The notes: generated by a model from the sequence alone, not told the origin. A DNA stretch of 64,000 nt from Streptomyces sp. 378 (GCF_030124145.1 NZ_JASKMS010000007.1:186001-250000), one strand, 5' to 3'; positions 15,987-24,843 are shown, numbered from the stretch's first letter. Program-made: numbers and translations.

Positions 15987-18110
15987 TTACTCTTCGTCGC
16001 CTCCCTCGTCTTCGTCGTCCTCGTCCCGGGCCGCGATGGCCTCCAAGACGCGGTCCAAGCTGACGTGCTGACGGCCGCCGGTCTTGTACTCGCCGTGCCC
16101 GACGTCGTCGAGGACGCGCCGCAGATCCCGGAACGTCCAGGCCTCGTACTCGGCCGGGTTGTTGTCGGCGAGGCCGCGCAGGACGTCCTGGGTGAGCATC
16201 TTCGGCTCGTGGCCGAGGACGGCCGCGATGTCGGCGAGGTGGTCGACCGGGGCGAACGCAGGTGCGTCGTCGGCCGGCTTGCCCTCGTACAGGCCCATGG
16301 CCCGCTCGACGACCGGCGTCACCTCGTCGATGCCCTTCTCCGGGTCCCGGGCGACGTAGTGGGAGCGGATCACCTCGAACGGCTTGGTGCTGAACCCGAC
16401 GCTCACCGCCGTGCCGACGTCCTCGCCGGGGATCAGGGTGGTCGCGGTGATGCCGGCCTTGTGCTTGCCCGAGCCGAGCAGCCCATCGTTGGCGACGTGG
16501 TCGCCGACCGCGAACGCCAGGCGGTGGGAGGTGTTGCGGGTGACGTCGCGCGGCAGGCTGTCCGCAGTCGGGGACACGGTGGTCCAGATCAGAGTGATGC
16601 CGACCTTGCGGGCCTTCTTCATCACCTTGATGGCCAGCTCAGCGGCCTCCTTGCCGTACTCCTTGTGCATGAACAGCTCGTGGCACTCGTCGAACACGAC
16701 GACCTTCGGCCGCATCCGCGGGTCCCTCTGCGCGAGTTCACGCGTCAGCTTGGTGGCCTCGCCGCCGAGCTCCTCCAGCAGCTTGCCCCGCTCGGACACC
16801 TCGTCGCGCAGGTTCCGCAGGGCGACCAGGGCGGCCTTCAGGTCGTCGTCCTCGTCGCCCTTGACCAGCACCCGCAGCCGCGGCTTGAGCGGGTCGTAGT
16901 CAACGTTGTAGGCCATGACGTAGGCCTCGACGACCACGAGCGGGTCGAGGATGGCGCCGAGCAGCAGCGTGATGACGATGGACGTCTTACCCGAGCCCAT
17001 GATGCCGCCGACCATGTAGTTCGCGGCCATCAGCTTGCCGATGATGGGTTCGCCGCGCTGGGACACGGCGATGGGCACGCCCTTGAAGTAGTCGACTGTG
17101 CCCTCAGTGAGCAGCGGCCACGGCGGCACCACGCCGGACAGGGAGCCCTGGTCGGCTACCCACAGGTCGAGCACGCCGGGCTGCCTGGGGGGTTCGGTCG
17201 GCCACGTCTCGACGGGCTTGCGCATCAGGTTGTGCGCGAGGACGTTCTTCTTCCCGTTGATCATCTCGACGGTCACGCCGAGGGGGAGCTGCAACTGCGT
17301 GTGCCAGCCGTTCCCGGACCGGGTCGTGGGCTGCACCCAACGGGGCTGCCAACCGTCCTTGATGGCCTTGTTCAGCGGGGCGATACCCAGGTTGCCGAGG
17401 GCCCGCATGATGGCGTTCTCGTCGGGGACGACGTCCCGCTGCTCCGGGTCGCCAGGCAGGGCCCAGGCGGGGGCCGCCTGCCGGTGCCGGCCGACCGCCC
17501 ACACTCCGGCGAGGGCGAGCCACGGCAGGGCGGCCAGCAGCGGATCCCAGATGACACCGGCGATGAACGCGGCCCATCCGACCAGCTCGATCAGGGTCCG
17601 GGTGGGGGTGAGTACGTCGGAGACGTCCTGGTTGGCCCAGGCGAGCATGATGCCGAGCATCAGCAGGATGCCCGCACCGCCGAGCGCGCCCATGGCGATG
17701 GCCTTGGGGGCGTTGATGGCCAGTTGCAGCAGCTCCATACGGCGCCGGTGGCGGGACTGGCGGAAGATGTAGGCGCGCTGCTCCCAGTCGCGGGCCACGT
17801 CCTCCTGCCCGGCCGCCTCCGCGGCGCGCATCATCCGCTCGTGTCGGGCGGTCGTGCGGGAGTCCCAGGCGCGGCGGGCGAGGATGCGGGTACCGCCGAC
17901 GATGTAGGAGCCGTGCCGGACGACGACCCGGTATCCGTCGTTGCCGCGGACCTCGACGACGATCCGGCGCAGGGAGTCGATCCGTACCCGACGCCGCGGC
18001 TTCCCGGCCTGCTCGACGACGGGAGCCGGCGCCTGCTCAGGTGCGAACTTCAGTAGGGACACGGTGGGGTTGACGTGCCCGTTTACCCGCTCGGGCGCTG
18101 TCTCGGTCAT
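15987..18110 (-). CDS. FtsK/SpoIIIE-type DNA translocase for conjugation (TraB/TraSA-like)
   Basis: This predicts 707 residues. Residues 1-130 are soluble; two or three membrane helices lie at about 130-210 (AIAMGALGGAGILLMLGIML, LVGWAAFIAGVI, LAALPWLALAGVWAV). The FtsK-type motor follows, with Walker A GGIMGSGKTS (about residue 373) and Walker B KVVVFDECHEL (about residue 473). The C-terminus has a winged-helix-like segment (LRRVLDDVGHGEYKTGG) and an acidic tail. In Streptomyces elements one such protein moves double-stranded DNA between mycelia. ATG at 18110 has an AAGGAAAGG site. It is the last gene of the minus-strand transfer operon, 86 bases after its neighbour. Confidence 0.9.
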   Translation of the reverse strand: MTETAPERVNGHVNPTVSLLKFAPEQAPAPVVEQAGKPRRRVRIDSLRRIVVEVRGNDGYRVVVRHGSYIVGGTRILARRAWDSRTTARHERMMRAAEAAGQEDVARDWEQRAYIFRQSRHRRRMELLQLAINAPKAIAMGALGGAGILLMLGIMLAWANQDVSDVLTPTRTLIELVGWAAFIAGVIWDPLLAALPWLALAGVWAVGRHRQAAPAWALPGDPEQRDVVPDENAIMRALGNLGIAPLNKAIKDGWQPRWVQPTTRSGNGWHTQLQLPLGVTVEMINGKKNVLAHNLMRKPVETWPTEPPRQPGVLDLWVADQGSLSGVVPPWPLLTEGTVDYFKGVPIAVSQRGEPIIGKLMAANYMVGGIMGSGKTSIVITLLLGAILDPLVVVEAYVMAYNVDYDPLKPRLRVLVKGDEDDDLKAALVALRNLRDEVSERGKLLEELGGEATKLTRELAQRDPRMRPKVVVFDECHELFMHKEYGKEAAELAIKVMKKARKVGITLIWTTVSPTADSLPRDVTRNTSHRLAFAVGDHVANDGLLGSGKHKAGITATTLIPGEDVGTAVSVGFSTKPFEVIRSHYVARDPEKGIDEVTPVVERAMGLYEGKPADDAPAFAPVDHLADIAAVLGHEPKMLTQDVLRGLADNNPAEYEAWTFRDLRRVLDDVGHGEYKTGGRQHVSLDRVLEAIAARDEDDEDEGGDEE

Positions 18111-18146
18111 GCTGGCCTTTCCTTCTCTCTGCGGAGGGACGGGAGG

Positions 18147-18189
18147 CCCGGGGCGGCCGGTGTCCTGGCCGGGAGACGGCCGCCCCGGG
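18147..18189 (-). terminator. Intra-operon hairpin before the translocase gene
   Basis: CCCGGGGCGGCCG (18147-18159) pairs with CGGCCGCCCCGGG (18177-18189), a 13-bp stem in the 86-base gap between the small gene ending at 18197 and the translocase. It may be an attenuator or processing site that lowers translocase expression. Confidence 0.45.
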
Positions 18190-18196
18190 TGTGTAG

Positions 18197-18376
18197 CTAT
18201 GGCTTCTGCTTGCGGTTTCGGGCCTGGTTCTCGATCCGCTCGACCTTGCGCTTCAGGTCGCTGATGTCGACGCCTTCGCCGGCCAGGCCGCGCTTGCCCA
18301 TGCGGGCGACCAGGGCGGTGATGCGGGCCTGCTCGCCGATGGTGAAGTCGCTGAAGAACGACAGGTCGTCACTCAT
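18197..18376 (-). CDS. 59-residue protein, DUF6257-like
   Basis: A short frame encodes 59 residues: an N-terminal amphipathic region, a helix with ITALVARMGKRGL, and a basic C-terminal helix (KRKVERIENQARNRKQ). It resembles the Streptomyces DUF6257 family as I recall it, found next to FtsK-type genes on mobile elements. ATG at 18376 overlaps the stop of the preceding gene by 4 bases. Function unknown. Confidence 0.65.
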   Translation of the reverse strand: MSDDLSFFSDFTIGEQARITALVARMGKRGLAGEGVDISDLKRKVERIENQARNRKQKP

Positions 18377-18558
18377 CGACGGCCGCGGATCATTCCGAAG
18401 AGGCCGACGACCTGGTCGGTGACGTCGGTGACCCGCCCCGACTCCAGCTCGGCCGCCCGGTCCTCCAGGCGCTTCGCGGCATCGTCCTTGCCGCGGTTCC
18501 GCAGCCCCTTTGCGACCTCACGGTTCTGGGCGGCCTGCTTCTTCATACGGTCAGACAT
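18373..18558 (-). CDS. 61-residue basic helical protein
   Basis: This predicts 61 residues, almost wholly charged helix (KKQAAQNREVAKGLRNRGK), ending with a hydrophobic GLFGMIRG patch. ATG at 18558 has AGAGGAA upstream. It is coupled (4-base overlap) to the DUF6257-like gene. I know no family. Confidence 0.6.
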   Translation of the reverse strand: MSDRMKKQAAQNREVAKGLRNRGKDDAAKRLEDRAAELESGRVTDVTDQVVGLFGMIRGRR

Positions 18559-18601
18559 GGGGTTCCTCTCGGTTGCGGGCCGGGCTGTCCGGCCCCACCG
18601 C

Positions 18602-18633
18602 TCCGACAGACAGACGGGGTGTCGGTCTGTCGG
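18602..18633 (-). other. Hairpin in the gap upstream of the 61-residue gene
   Basis: CCGACAGAC (18603-18611) pairs with GTCTGTCGG (18625-18633), a 9-bp stem in the 88-base gap between 18559 and 18646. It may reduce read-through or stabilise the downstream message. Confidence 0.4.
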
Positions 18634-18646
18634 ACGGAAGGGCAGG

Positions 18647-18967
18647 TCAGCGACCCTTGCGCTGCATGTCGCGCCACATGTCCCGCAGGACGAGGACGAC
18701 GATCGCGGCGACGCCGCCGAGGACGGCCAGCGCGAGCGACGCGAACGCGATGCCGACACCGCCGACGCACACCGCGCAAGCGATCCCGAGCCACTCACCC
18801 GCGCTGCGACGCTGCTTGTGGTGCTGACAGACCTCCTGCCGGGAGGTCTGTTGCTGGGCGGCTGCGGTCTTGGCCAGCTCGACGGCCGCGAGCGCGATCT
18901 GGACCGCAGCCGTGTCCACCGCAGCCTCTCGGGCAGCCTGCTCGGCCTTCTCCAGGGCGTCACTCAC
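18647..18967 (-). CDS. Small membrane protein, Spd-like
   Basis: This predicts 106 residues: an N-terminal Ala/Glu-rich helix (residues 1-40), a segment with Cys and His (RQEVCQHHKQRR), then two close hydrophobic spans (GIACAVCVGGVGIAFASLAL and VLGGVAAIVVLVL, about residues 60-95), ending in a basic tail. GTG at 18967 has a strong GGAGGTGG site and overlaps the stop of the upstream gene. Small two-span membrane proteins beside the translocase resemble the Spd (spread) proteins of Streptomyces conjugative plasmids; that role is inferred. Confidence 0.65.
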   Translation of the reverse strand: MSDALEKAEQAAREAAVDTAAVQIALAAVELAKTAAAQQQTSRQEVCQHHKQRRSAGEWLGIACAVCVGGVGIAFASLALAVLGGVAAIVVLVLRDMWRDMQRKGR

Positions 18968-19137
18968 CGCGTCCACCTCCCCGGTACGGGCAGGTACGGG
19001 CGGATCACGGCACCGAGGACGAACGCGACGAGCAGGGGCTTCGCCGCCAGCCCGGCGACGGCGGACGTGGTCAGGTCGAGGGCCTGCGGGACGGCGAGCA
19101 GCACACCGAGCAGGGCACCGAGGAGAAGCCACTTCAT
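18964..19137 (-). CDS. 57-residue membrane protein, Spd-like
   Basis: A short frame encodes 57 residues with two hydrophobic segments (MKWLLLGALLGVLLAVPQAL and KPLLVAFVLGAVIRPYL) joined by a short loop. ATG at 19137 overlaps the upstream stop region and its TGA overlaps the next GTG by 4 bases. Size, membrane topology and position between the SpdB-like gene and the next membrane gene support a spread-protein-type role. Confidence 0.6.
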   Translation of the reverse strand: MKWLLLGALLGVLLAVPQALDLTTSAVAGLAAKPLLVAFVLGAVIRPYLPVPGRWTR

Positions 19138-20426
19138 GACCGCTCACCGCCGACGACGTCGCGGCGCAGGTCGGCCGCTTCTCGACGCGACAGGCCGAGT
19201 TCGTCCTGAAGCGTCTTGATGGTCACCGGCCGGTTCGTCGACCTGACCGCCTCCCGGTTGAGGCTGCGGGCCTTCTTGCGCAGTTCAGCGGGGGTGAGGG
19301 TGATGACCTCGGTGACCACCTGCCGACCGGCATCGGCGGGCACTGCGGTGGTCATCTTGGGGGTCGCGTCACGCGGGCCGATGTGGTCCCACAGCCACGG
19401 GCTCGGTGCCGTCTGGGACAGGGGCGGCATGACCACCGGGGCAGGGTCGGGGGGCAGGCTTTCAGGACTGAAAGCCTGGTCATCCTCGACCGGCTCGGGC
19501 CGGGCCACGATCGGCAGCAACCGCACCCCTGCGGGCACCACGTCCGGACGCGGGGCGGGCGGGAGCGCTGGCCGCTCCTCGGGCACCCGCTCCACCGTGA
19601 TCTCCTCGCCCGTCTCCCACGGCGACGCAAGATCGATCGTGGCCAGAGAGGCGGCGTGGCGGCGGGCGGCGAGCAGCTCCAACAGCTTCGTGCGCTGCTC
19701 CTCGGACGCGCCGGCCTGAGCCTTGCCCACGGCCACGGACAGACGGCGGGCCACCCGGGCACGACCGCGGTCCTTCGGGCCCATGTCGGCGAGCTTCGCG
19801 GCCAGGCCCACGGCCTTGACGGTCCAGCGGTCGCGGGTGATCTGCTCGGCGGTGCGGTCGCGGGTCGCGAGCCCGAGGCGGGACAGCAGCCGCTCACGCA
19901 GCTCCCGGGCGAGCAGGGCGGGCAGGCTCCCCGAGCCGGTGCCCGGCTTGGTGTGGCGTAGCTCGATACCCATGGCGAGGTGCCACAGCAGGGCGGCCAG
20001 GACCGGGCCGACGACGGCGCGGACGGTGCCACCGACGATGCCGGACTCGGCGTAGGCCGGGATGACCTGCACCCCGGTGATGACCCACACCAGCATCCCG
20101 GGCGTGCCGGGCGCTCCCTGGGTGCGGAGGTTCTGGCGGGCCATCAGAGCGCAGGCGAACAGGGCGAGCTCGGCGGCGGCGAACATCGCGCCGCGCTCCG
20201 TGGTCGACACCATGTCGAGGCTGTGCTCCGCGAACCGCCACGACGTGTCCGCGCTGTACGCGGTGCAGGCGAGGGCGGCGAGCGACGCGACGAGGACGGC
20301 GGCCGGGGTTCGGCGTGCGGCCCGGCGGCCGGCCACGACGAGCGCGACGACAGCGGCCACGACCAGGACGGCCACGAGGACCGCGGGCAGGGGGTGAGCT
20401 TGCGCCCACATCAGTACGGGGTTCAT
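19134..20426 (-). CDS. SpdB-like membrane protein with C-terminal HTH
   Basis: This predicts 430 residues. The N-terminal 160 residues hold about five membrane helices (for example AVLVAVLVVAAVVALVVAG at 15-33 and GPVLAALLWHLAMGI near 140-154), like the DUF2637-type Spd proteins of Streptomyces elements. Then comes a helical basic region (180-270) and a long Pro-rich acidic linker. The C-terminal domain (about 380-430) has an HTH-like segment, ITLTPAELRKKARSLN then TIKTLQDELGLSRREAADL. Spd proteins help transferred DNA move along the mycelium with TraB. ATG at 20426 overlaps the upstream gene. Confidence 0.75.
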   Translation of the reverse strand: MNPVLMWAQAHPLPAVLVAVLVVAAVVALVVAGRRAARRTPAAVLVASLAALACTAYSADTSWRFAEHSLDMVSTTERGAMFAAAELALFACALMARQNLRTQGAPGTPGMLVWVITGVQVIPAYAESGIVGGTVRAVVGPVLAALLWHLAMGIELRHTKPGTGSGSLPALLARELRERLLSRLGLATRDRTAEQITRDRWTVKAVGLAAKLADMGPKDRGRARVARRLSVAVGKAQAGASEEQRTKLLELLAARRHAASLATIDLASPWETGEEITVERVPEERPALPPAPRPDVVPAGVRLLPIVARPEPVEDDQAFSPESLPPDPAPVVMPPLSQTAPSPWLWDHIGPRDATPKMTTAVPADAGRQVVTEVITLTPAELRKKARSLNREAVRSTNRPVTIKTLQDELGLSRREAADLRRDVVGGERS

Positions 20427-20620
20427 TCGCCCACCTCCGGGGCGGCGGCGCGCACCACACGGTGCGCGGCCAGGCAGACGCCCTCGCGGTCGCGGCGCTC
20501 GTTCGCTTCGAGCAGCGCGGCCATCAGGGCGGGGACAGGGGGGAGGGGCCGGGCGGACCGGGCCGCCGCGCGCAGGGCGGCGACCTCGGTCGGACGGCGC
20601 ACGAGGGCGGTGCCGCTCAC
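20423..20620 (-). CDS. 65-residue hypothetical protein
   Basis: This predicts a 65-residue Ala/Arg-rich helical protein with one Cys. GTG at 20620 overlaps the stop of the gene upstream and its stop overlaps the SpdB-like ATG, both by 4 bases, which strongly supports translation as part of the coupled operon. I do not recognise the family. Confidence 0.6.
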   Translation of the reverse strand: MSGTALVRRPTEVAALRAAARSARPLPPVPALMAALLEANERRDREGVCLAAHRVVRAAAPEVGE

Positions 20621-20988
20621 TGGTCACCTCGGGCGAGGAGTTCGGCGAGCTCACGGCCGAGGGCACGCAGCTGGTCGGCGGACTCGACGAGGGCGTCGGC
20701 GAGCCGCTCGACCTGCTCCGGGCTGTACGAGCCGGTGACGTCCTGCTGCTCGATGTAGAGCTGCACGGCGCGGGTGGCGCGCTCGGCGTAGGGGTTCTGG
20801 GCGAGCATGGCGCGGAGCAGGTCGATGCCGTTCGCGCCGATGGTGTGCTCGGGGCCGTAGTGGACGAGGTCGACCTTGAACTCGGCGTGGCCGCTATGGC
20901 GGCCAGCACACCAACCGGGCTCCTCGATCTCCAGGGACTTCACGACGAGGACCGGCACGGTCACGGTGCGGGGGAGGTGCTGAGTCAC
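20617..20988 (-). CDS. DUF6907-like hypothetical protein
   Basis: This predicts 123 residues. The N-terminal half is beta-rich with PGWCAGRHSGH (about residues 24-34) and DLVHYGPEHT, a pattern I associate with Streptomyces DUF6907 proteins, which often accompany mobile-element genes. The C-terminal half is one long helix (VERLADALVESADQLRALGR). GTG at 20988 overlaps the upstream stop. The family match is from memory. Confidence 0.65.
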   Translation of the reverse strand: MTQHLPRTVTVPVLVVKSLEIEEPGWCAGRHSGHAEFKVDLVHYGPEHTIGANGIDLLRAMLAQNPYAERATRAVQLYIEQQDVTGSYSPEQVERLADALVESADQLRALGRELAELLARGDQ

Positions 20989-21536
20989 CGGCGCTCACCC
21001 CTCGCGCGGTTCTCGGCGTGGCTGAGCTGCCCGGGGCGGGTACGCGGGCCGTCGACCCAGGCGAACGGGCGGGTGCTGTCGGCGGCCTTGAAGACTCGGG
21101 TGGCCGCGCCGTCGGGGGCGTCGGGCAGGGCGTAGACGCGGCCACCGGTGAGGGAGGCGAGGAGCCGGGCGCCGTGGTGCTCGCAGCCCTTGGCGCCGCC
21201 GTTGTGCGCGTCGAGGACGGTGACGACCGGGGGCCCGTCGCACGGGGTGGGGTCCTCGGGGTGCGCGGCCGGGCAGCGCTGGTCGCCGCCAGGGGTACCG
21301 ACTACTCGGTACCCCTTCTCGTCGTCCGGCTCGACGCCGAGGGCGCGCAGCAGGATCCGCACCGTCTCGGTGAGGGCGCCGTGGGCCCGGTTGAGGGCGA
21401 ACAGGTCGCGGTGGTCGACGTCCTTGTGCTCGGCGAGGAGCATCTGCGCGACGCGGGCAGCCACCGCGAGGTCACTGGGGAGGGCCGGGGGCGGGGCGCC
21501 CACCGTGGTGGTGGGCGCCTGCTCGTTCTGCGTCAC
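20985..21536 (-). CDS. Hypothetical protein with C-terminal Cys/His cluster
   Basis: This predicts 183 residues. Residues 20-70 are helical (DLAVAARVAQMLLAEHKDVD). The C-terminal part contains RCPAAHPEDPTPCDG and GGAKGCEHHGARLLASL, Cys/His spacings that could bind zinc. GTG at 21536 overlaps the upstream TGA by 4 bases; a longer in-frame extension towards 21830 is only the shadow of the neighbouring gene. Possible roles include DNA binding in the transfer operon, but no family is recognised. Confidence 0.65.
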   Translation of the reverse strand: MTQNEQAPTTTVGAPPPALPSDLAVAARVAQMLLAEHKDVDHRDLFALNRAHGALTETVRILLRALGVEPDDEKGYRVVGTPGGDQRCPAAHPEDPTPCDGPPVVTVLDAHNGGAKGCEHHGARLLASLTGGRVYALPDAPDGAATRVFKAADSTRPFAWVDGPRTRPGQLSHAENRARGERR

Positions 21537-21928
21537 CGGGCACCGCCGGCGAGGGTGGCGATGCGGGCGACGGCGGCGACGTACTCGGGCTTCCTCGGGC
21601 GGTAGGCGCGGATCAGGATGCGGACCTGGCCGAGGGTGTAGCGGGAGACGCCGTGGGTGCGGTGGGCGCGGCCACCGGCGACGGTGCGGCGGGTGCGGGC
21701 GGTCGCGGCGGGGGTGACGCCGAGGCGCTTGGCGACGGTGCGCAGTCCGTTGGCGCAGCCGGCGGCGGTGGTGCGGTCGACCCCGGCGGCGATCGCCACG
21801 GTGGCGAGGCTGCGGGGGCGGCGCCGGCACGAGGCGGTCAGGCGGGTGGCGGCGGAGCGGCGGCGCAGCTCGGCGCGCAGGGTGCGGCGGGTGGTGCGAC
21901 GCTCGCGGCGGATGGCAGCATGAGCCAT
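21533..21928 (-). CDS. Basic DNA-binding-like protein, first gene of the transfer operon
   Basis: This predicts 131 residues, extremely Arg-rich (pI well above 11). The N-terminus is basic (RRERRTTRRTLRAELRRR). The middle may form an HTH (SLATVAIAAGVDRTTAAGCA, then LRTVAKRLGVTPAATARTRR). ATG at 21928 is preceded by CAGGAGACC. It begins the minus-strand operon that runs through nine coupled genes to the translocase, and sits next to the element end, so it could regulate the operon or help recombination. The frame is genuine-looking but no family is recognised. Confidence 0.6.
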   Translation of the reverse strand: MAHAAIRRERRTTRRTLRAELRRRSAATRLTASCRRRPRSLATVAIAAGVDRTTAAGCANGLRTVAKRLGVTPAATARTRRTVAGGRAHRTHGVSRYTLGQVRILIRAYRPRKPEYVAAVARIATLAGGAR

Positions 21929-22002
21929 AGCGGGTCTCCTGGTTGAGTCAGGTGGATTCCGTCAGGCCCTCGGTCGGTGTTGGTAGCACCGCCGGGGGCC
22001 GC

Positions 22003-22040
22003 TTGCGTTAAGAGAGTCTCAGTTCAGGCATTGCCCTGGC
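22003..22040. other. Right attachment-site junction between element and comM
   Basis: ComM-type reading frame begins right after an in-frame TAA (22009-22011). The first residues (LSSGIALAVAAAVLGAAE) differ from the usual GSGFDLA...VLGAAE only before ALAV, so the switch from element to chromosomal sequence lies at about 22015-22034. The exact core cannot be fixed without the left end or an uninterrupted comM. Confidence 0.65.
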
Positions 22041-23415
22041 CGTAGCGGCGGCGGTCCTCGGCGCGGCGGAGCGAATCGACCCCCGGGTCCTCGCCGACAT
22101 CGTGATGATCGGCGAGCTCGGGCTGGACGGGCGGGTGCGACCGGTGCGGGGAGTGCTGCCGGCGGTGCTGGCGGCGGCCGACGCGGGGTACGAGCAGGTG
22201 GTGGTGCCGGAGTGTGCCGCCGCCGAGGCCTGCCTCGTGCCCGGGGTGTCGGTGCTGGGCGTGCGCAGTCTGCGGCAGCTGATCGCCGTCCTGGCAGACG
22301 AACCCCTGCCCGACGAGGAGCAGGACGAGCTGGGCCGCCCGGACCCGCTCCTCTCCGGCCTGCGGCTACCGGGCACGGGCGCGGCCACGGGCATGCACAG
22401 CCTGGGTGCGGCCCAGCACGACCACGGTCACGACCTGGCGGACGTCGTCGGGCAGACATCGGCACGCACGGCGGTGGAGGTGGCCGCGGCGGGCGGACAC
22501 CACCTCTTCCTCGAAGGGCCGCCCGGCGCCGGCAAGACGATGCTGGCGGAGCGGCTGCCGGCCATCCTGCCCCCACTCGGCCGGCAGGAGTCGCTGGAGG
22601 TCACCGCGGTCCACTCGGTGGCCGGCCTGCTGCCTTCCGGCAAGCCGTTGATCGACGTCGCCCCCTACTGCGCCCCCCACCACTCGGCCACGATGCAGGC
22701 ACTCGTCGGCGGCGGCCCGGGCACCGCCCGGCCCGGGGCGGTGTCGCTGTCTCACCGCGGCGTGCTGTTCCTGGACGAGACGCCGGAATTCAGCAGCCAT
22801 GCCCTGGACGCCCTGCGACAACCGCTGGAGGCGGGCCATGTCGTGATCGCGCGCAGTGCGGGAGTCGTGCGCTTCCCGGCGAAGTTCCTGATGGTCCTCG
22901 CCGCCAACCCCTGCCCGTGCGGCCGGTTCTCGCAGCGGGACGACCTGTGCGAGTGTCCGCCCTCGGCGATCCGCCGCTACCAGGCCAGGCTGTCCGGCCC
23001 GCTGCTCGACCGGGTCGATCTGCGCGTCGAGGTGGACCGCGTCACCCGCACCGAGCTGACCGCCTCCGGTGCCAGGGGCGAGTCGACCGCGACGGTCGCC
23101 CACCGGGTGCGGGCGGCCCGGCAACGGGCTGCCGAGCGCCTTGCCGACACCCCTTGGCGCACGAACAGCGAGGTGCCCGGCCGTGAGCTGCGCAGCCGCT
23201 GGTACGCGGTGCCCGGCGCGATGGACGAGGCCGAGCGGAGCCTGGAGCGTGGTGTCCTCACGGCCCGCGGACTCGACCGCGTCCTGCGCGTGGCCTGGAC
23301 CGTCGCCGACCTCGTCGGCCATGACCGGCCCGACGCGACGGACGTCGCCCTCGCGCTCCAGCTGCGCACCGGAGTGCCGCGAGGCGTCCCCATGGCCATC
23401 GGGGCGCTGACGTGA
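22012..23415 (+). pseudogene. comM: comM (YifB-type Mg-chelatase-like AAA ATPase), 5'-truncated by element insertion
   Basis: The remaining 467 codons cover the ComM/YifB family from within its N-terminal Lon-like domain: VMIGELGLDGRVRPVRG, then Walker A EGPPGAGKTMLAERLP, Walker B GVLFLDETPEF, and the zinc-like CPCG...CECPP. About 80 N-terminal residues (start to GSGFD) are missing because the element is inserted there. ComM proteins are helicases for branch migration during natural transformation. Translation might start inside, at ATG 22102, but without a recognisable ribosome binding site. The stop overlaps the GTG of dprA by 4 bases, so the insertion may also cut dprA off from its normal promoter. 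Confidence 0.88.
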
Positions 23416-24572
23416 ACGCCGCGGAGGAACCGTACGGCGAACTGCTCGACCGTGTCCTGCTCACCCGGGTCATCGAGCCCGGTGACGAGGTCGGCGGGCG
23501 GTGGGTGCGGGAGTTCGGGGTCGGGGGAGTGGTGCGGCGGCTGAAGGAGCGCGGGGCCGCGCCGCCGGGGGTGAGCGCCAAGCGGTGGGCCGGGCTGGTG
23601 GCCAGGGCCGAGGCCGCCCGGCCGCACCAAGACCTGGAGGCGGCCCGGTCCGCCGGGGTGCGGTTCGTCTCTCCCGGAGGAGCGGAGTGGCCGGGACAGC
23701 TCGACGATCTCGGGGATGCCCGGCCCCTGGGGCTCTGGGTGCGCGGCCGGCCCAGTCTGCGCATGTGGGCGCTGAAGTCCGTCGCCGTGGTCGGTGCCCG
23801 GGCCTGCACCGGGTACGGGGCCCATATGGCCGCGACCCTCGCCGCCGGCCTTGCCGAGCAGGGCTGGGTGGTGGTGTCCGGCGGCGCCTACGGAGTCGAC
23901 GGCGCCGCCCACCGCGGAGCGCTCGGGGCCGGTGGCGCCACCGTCGCCGTCCTCGCCTGCGGCGTCGACCGGCCCTACCCCCGCGGTCACACCCAGTTGA
24001 TCAACAGAATCGCCGAACAGGGACTGGTCATCGGCGAGTTGCCGCCCGGCGACCACCCGACGCCGAACCGGTTCATTCTGCGGAACAGAGTGATCGCGGC
24101 GCTCACCCGCGGCACCGTGGTCGTCGAGGCCGCCCACCGCAGCGGCTCCCTGGTCACCGCGCGGGCGGCGCAGCGCCTCGGCCGGCACACGATGGGCGTC
24201 CCGGGCCCGGCCACCAGCGGACTCTCCGCCGGAGTGCACGATCTGCTGCGCGGGGAAGCCGTCCTGGTCACCGATGTCGCGGAGGTCGTCGAACTGGTCG
24301 GCGACATCGGAGAGCTGGCGCCCGACCGGCGCGGCCCGGTCCTGCCCCGCGACCTGCTGGAACCGGCCACCCGGCAGGTACTCGCCGCACTTCCGGGGCA
24401 CGGGACGGCCCGGCCGGACGAGATCGCCCGCGCCGCCCAGACTGCACAGGACGACGCGATCGCGAGACTGTACGAACTCCGAGCACTCGGTTACGTCGAA
24501 CGACACGGCGACGGCTGGAAGTTGACACGCCAGGCGGTGATGTCGGTCCGCGACCGTCACGGACCGTGTTGA
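23412..24572 (+). CDS. dprA: DNA-processing protein A
   Basis: This 386-residue protein is a DprA/Smf family member, which binds incoming single-stranded DNA and loads RecA. After a helical SAM-like N-terminus, the Rossmann-like core (about residues 120-300) shows [48 protein letters not shown] and [21 protein letters not shown], all family hallmarks. A C-terminal winged-helix region follows ([21 protein letters not shown]). GTG at 23412 overlaps the comM stop. Downstream is whiG after a 271-base non-coding gap. Most Streptomyces have dprA though natural competence is not established. Confidence 0.95.
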   Translation: MNAAEEPYGELLDRVLLTRVIEPGDEVGGRWVREFGVGGVVRRLKERGAAPPGVSAKRWAGLVARAEAARPHQDLEAARSAGVRFVSPGGAEWPGQLDDLGDARPLGLWVRGRPSLRMWALKSVAVVGARACTGYGAHMAATLAAGLAEQGWVVVSGGAYGVDGAAHRGALGAGGATVAVLACGVDRPYPRGHTQLINRIAEQGLVIGELPPGDHPTPNRFILRNRVIAALTRGTVVVEAAHRSGSLVTARAAQRLGRHTMGVPGPATSGLSAGVHDLLRGEAVLVTDVAEVVELVGDIGELAPDRRGPVLPRDLLEPATRQVLAALPGHGTARPDEIARAAQTAQDDAIARLYELRALGYVERHGDGWKLTRQAVMSVRDRHGPC

Positions 24573-24843
24573 CCATCTGCGTTCGGCCGTCCGGGGGAAC
24601 CCCGAGAACCCTTGGAAATGCGCCGAGTTGGGCTTCTCCGGTGATCACACCGAGCGACCGTGGCGCCTCGGGAGGACGTTCCCCGGAACGTATCTGCGCC
24701 CGCCTCCGCCTCCGCCCTCGCGCACCGCGACACCGCAGTCACGCTACGCTCACGAGGATCCCGACACGGACAGGCAACTCGACATCAGACAGACAGCTCA
24801 CCCCAGCAGCACCACTCCGCAGCAGAACGGCACAAGGCGACGA

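Larger units (their letters stand above)
1..22030. mobile_element. Right-hand part of an integrative conjugative element (AICE-like) inserted in comM
   Basis: The stretch carries a plasmid-type primase-helicase, an FtsK/TraB-like translocase, Spd-like membrane genes, a WhiB-like gene and many short hypothetical genes. It stops abruptly where a comM reading frame lacking its N-terminus begins. Replication plus FtsK-type transfer genes are the hallmark of actinomycete integrative and conjugative elements. No integrase or excisionase is recognised here, so these should lie beyond the left edge next to the other attachment site and the comM 5' end. The tape-measure gene is phage-like, so a prophage-derived or hybrid element cannot be excluded. 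Confidence 0.85.

Noticed and set aside
15876..18056. Long plus-strand frame opposite the translocase gene
   Set aside because: It is complementary to the P-loop translocase, whose motifs are unambiguous.
1..22030. Complete prophage
   Set aside because: Only a tape-measure-like gene is phage-typical; replication, FtsK-type transfer and Spd-like genes match a conjugative element better, although the unseen left part could change this view.
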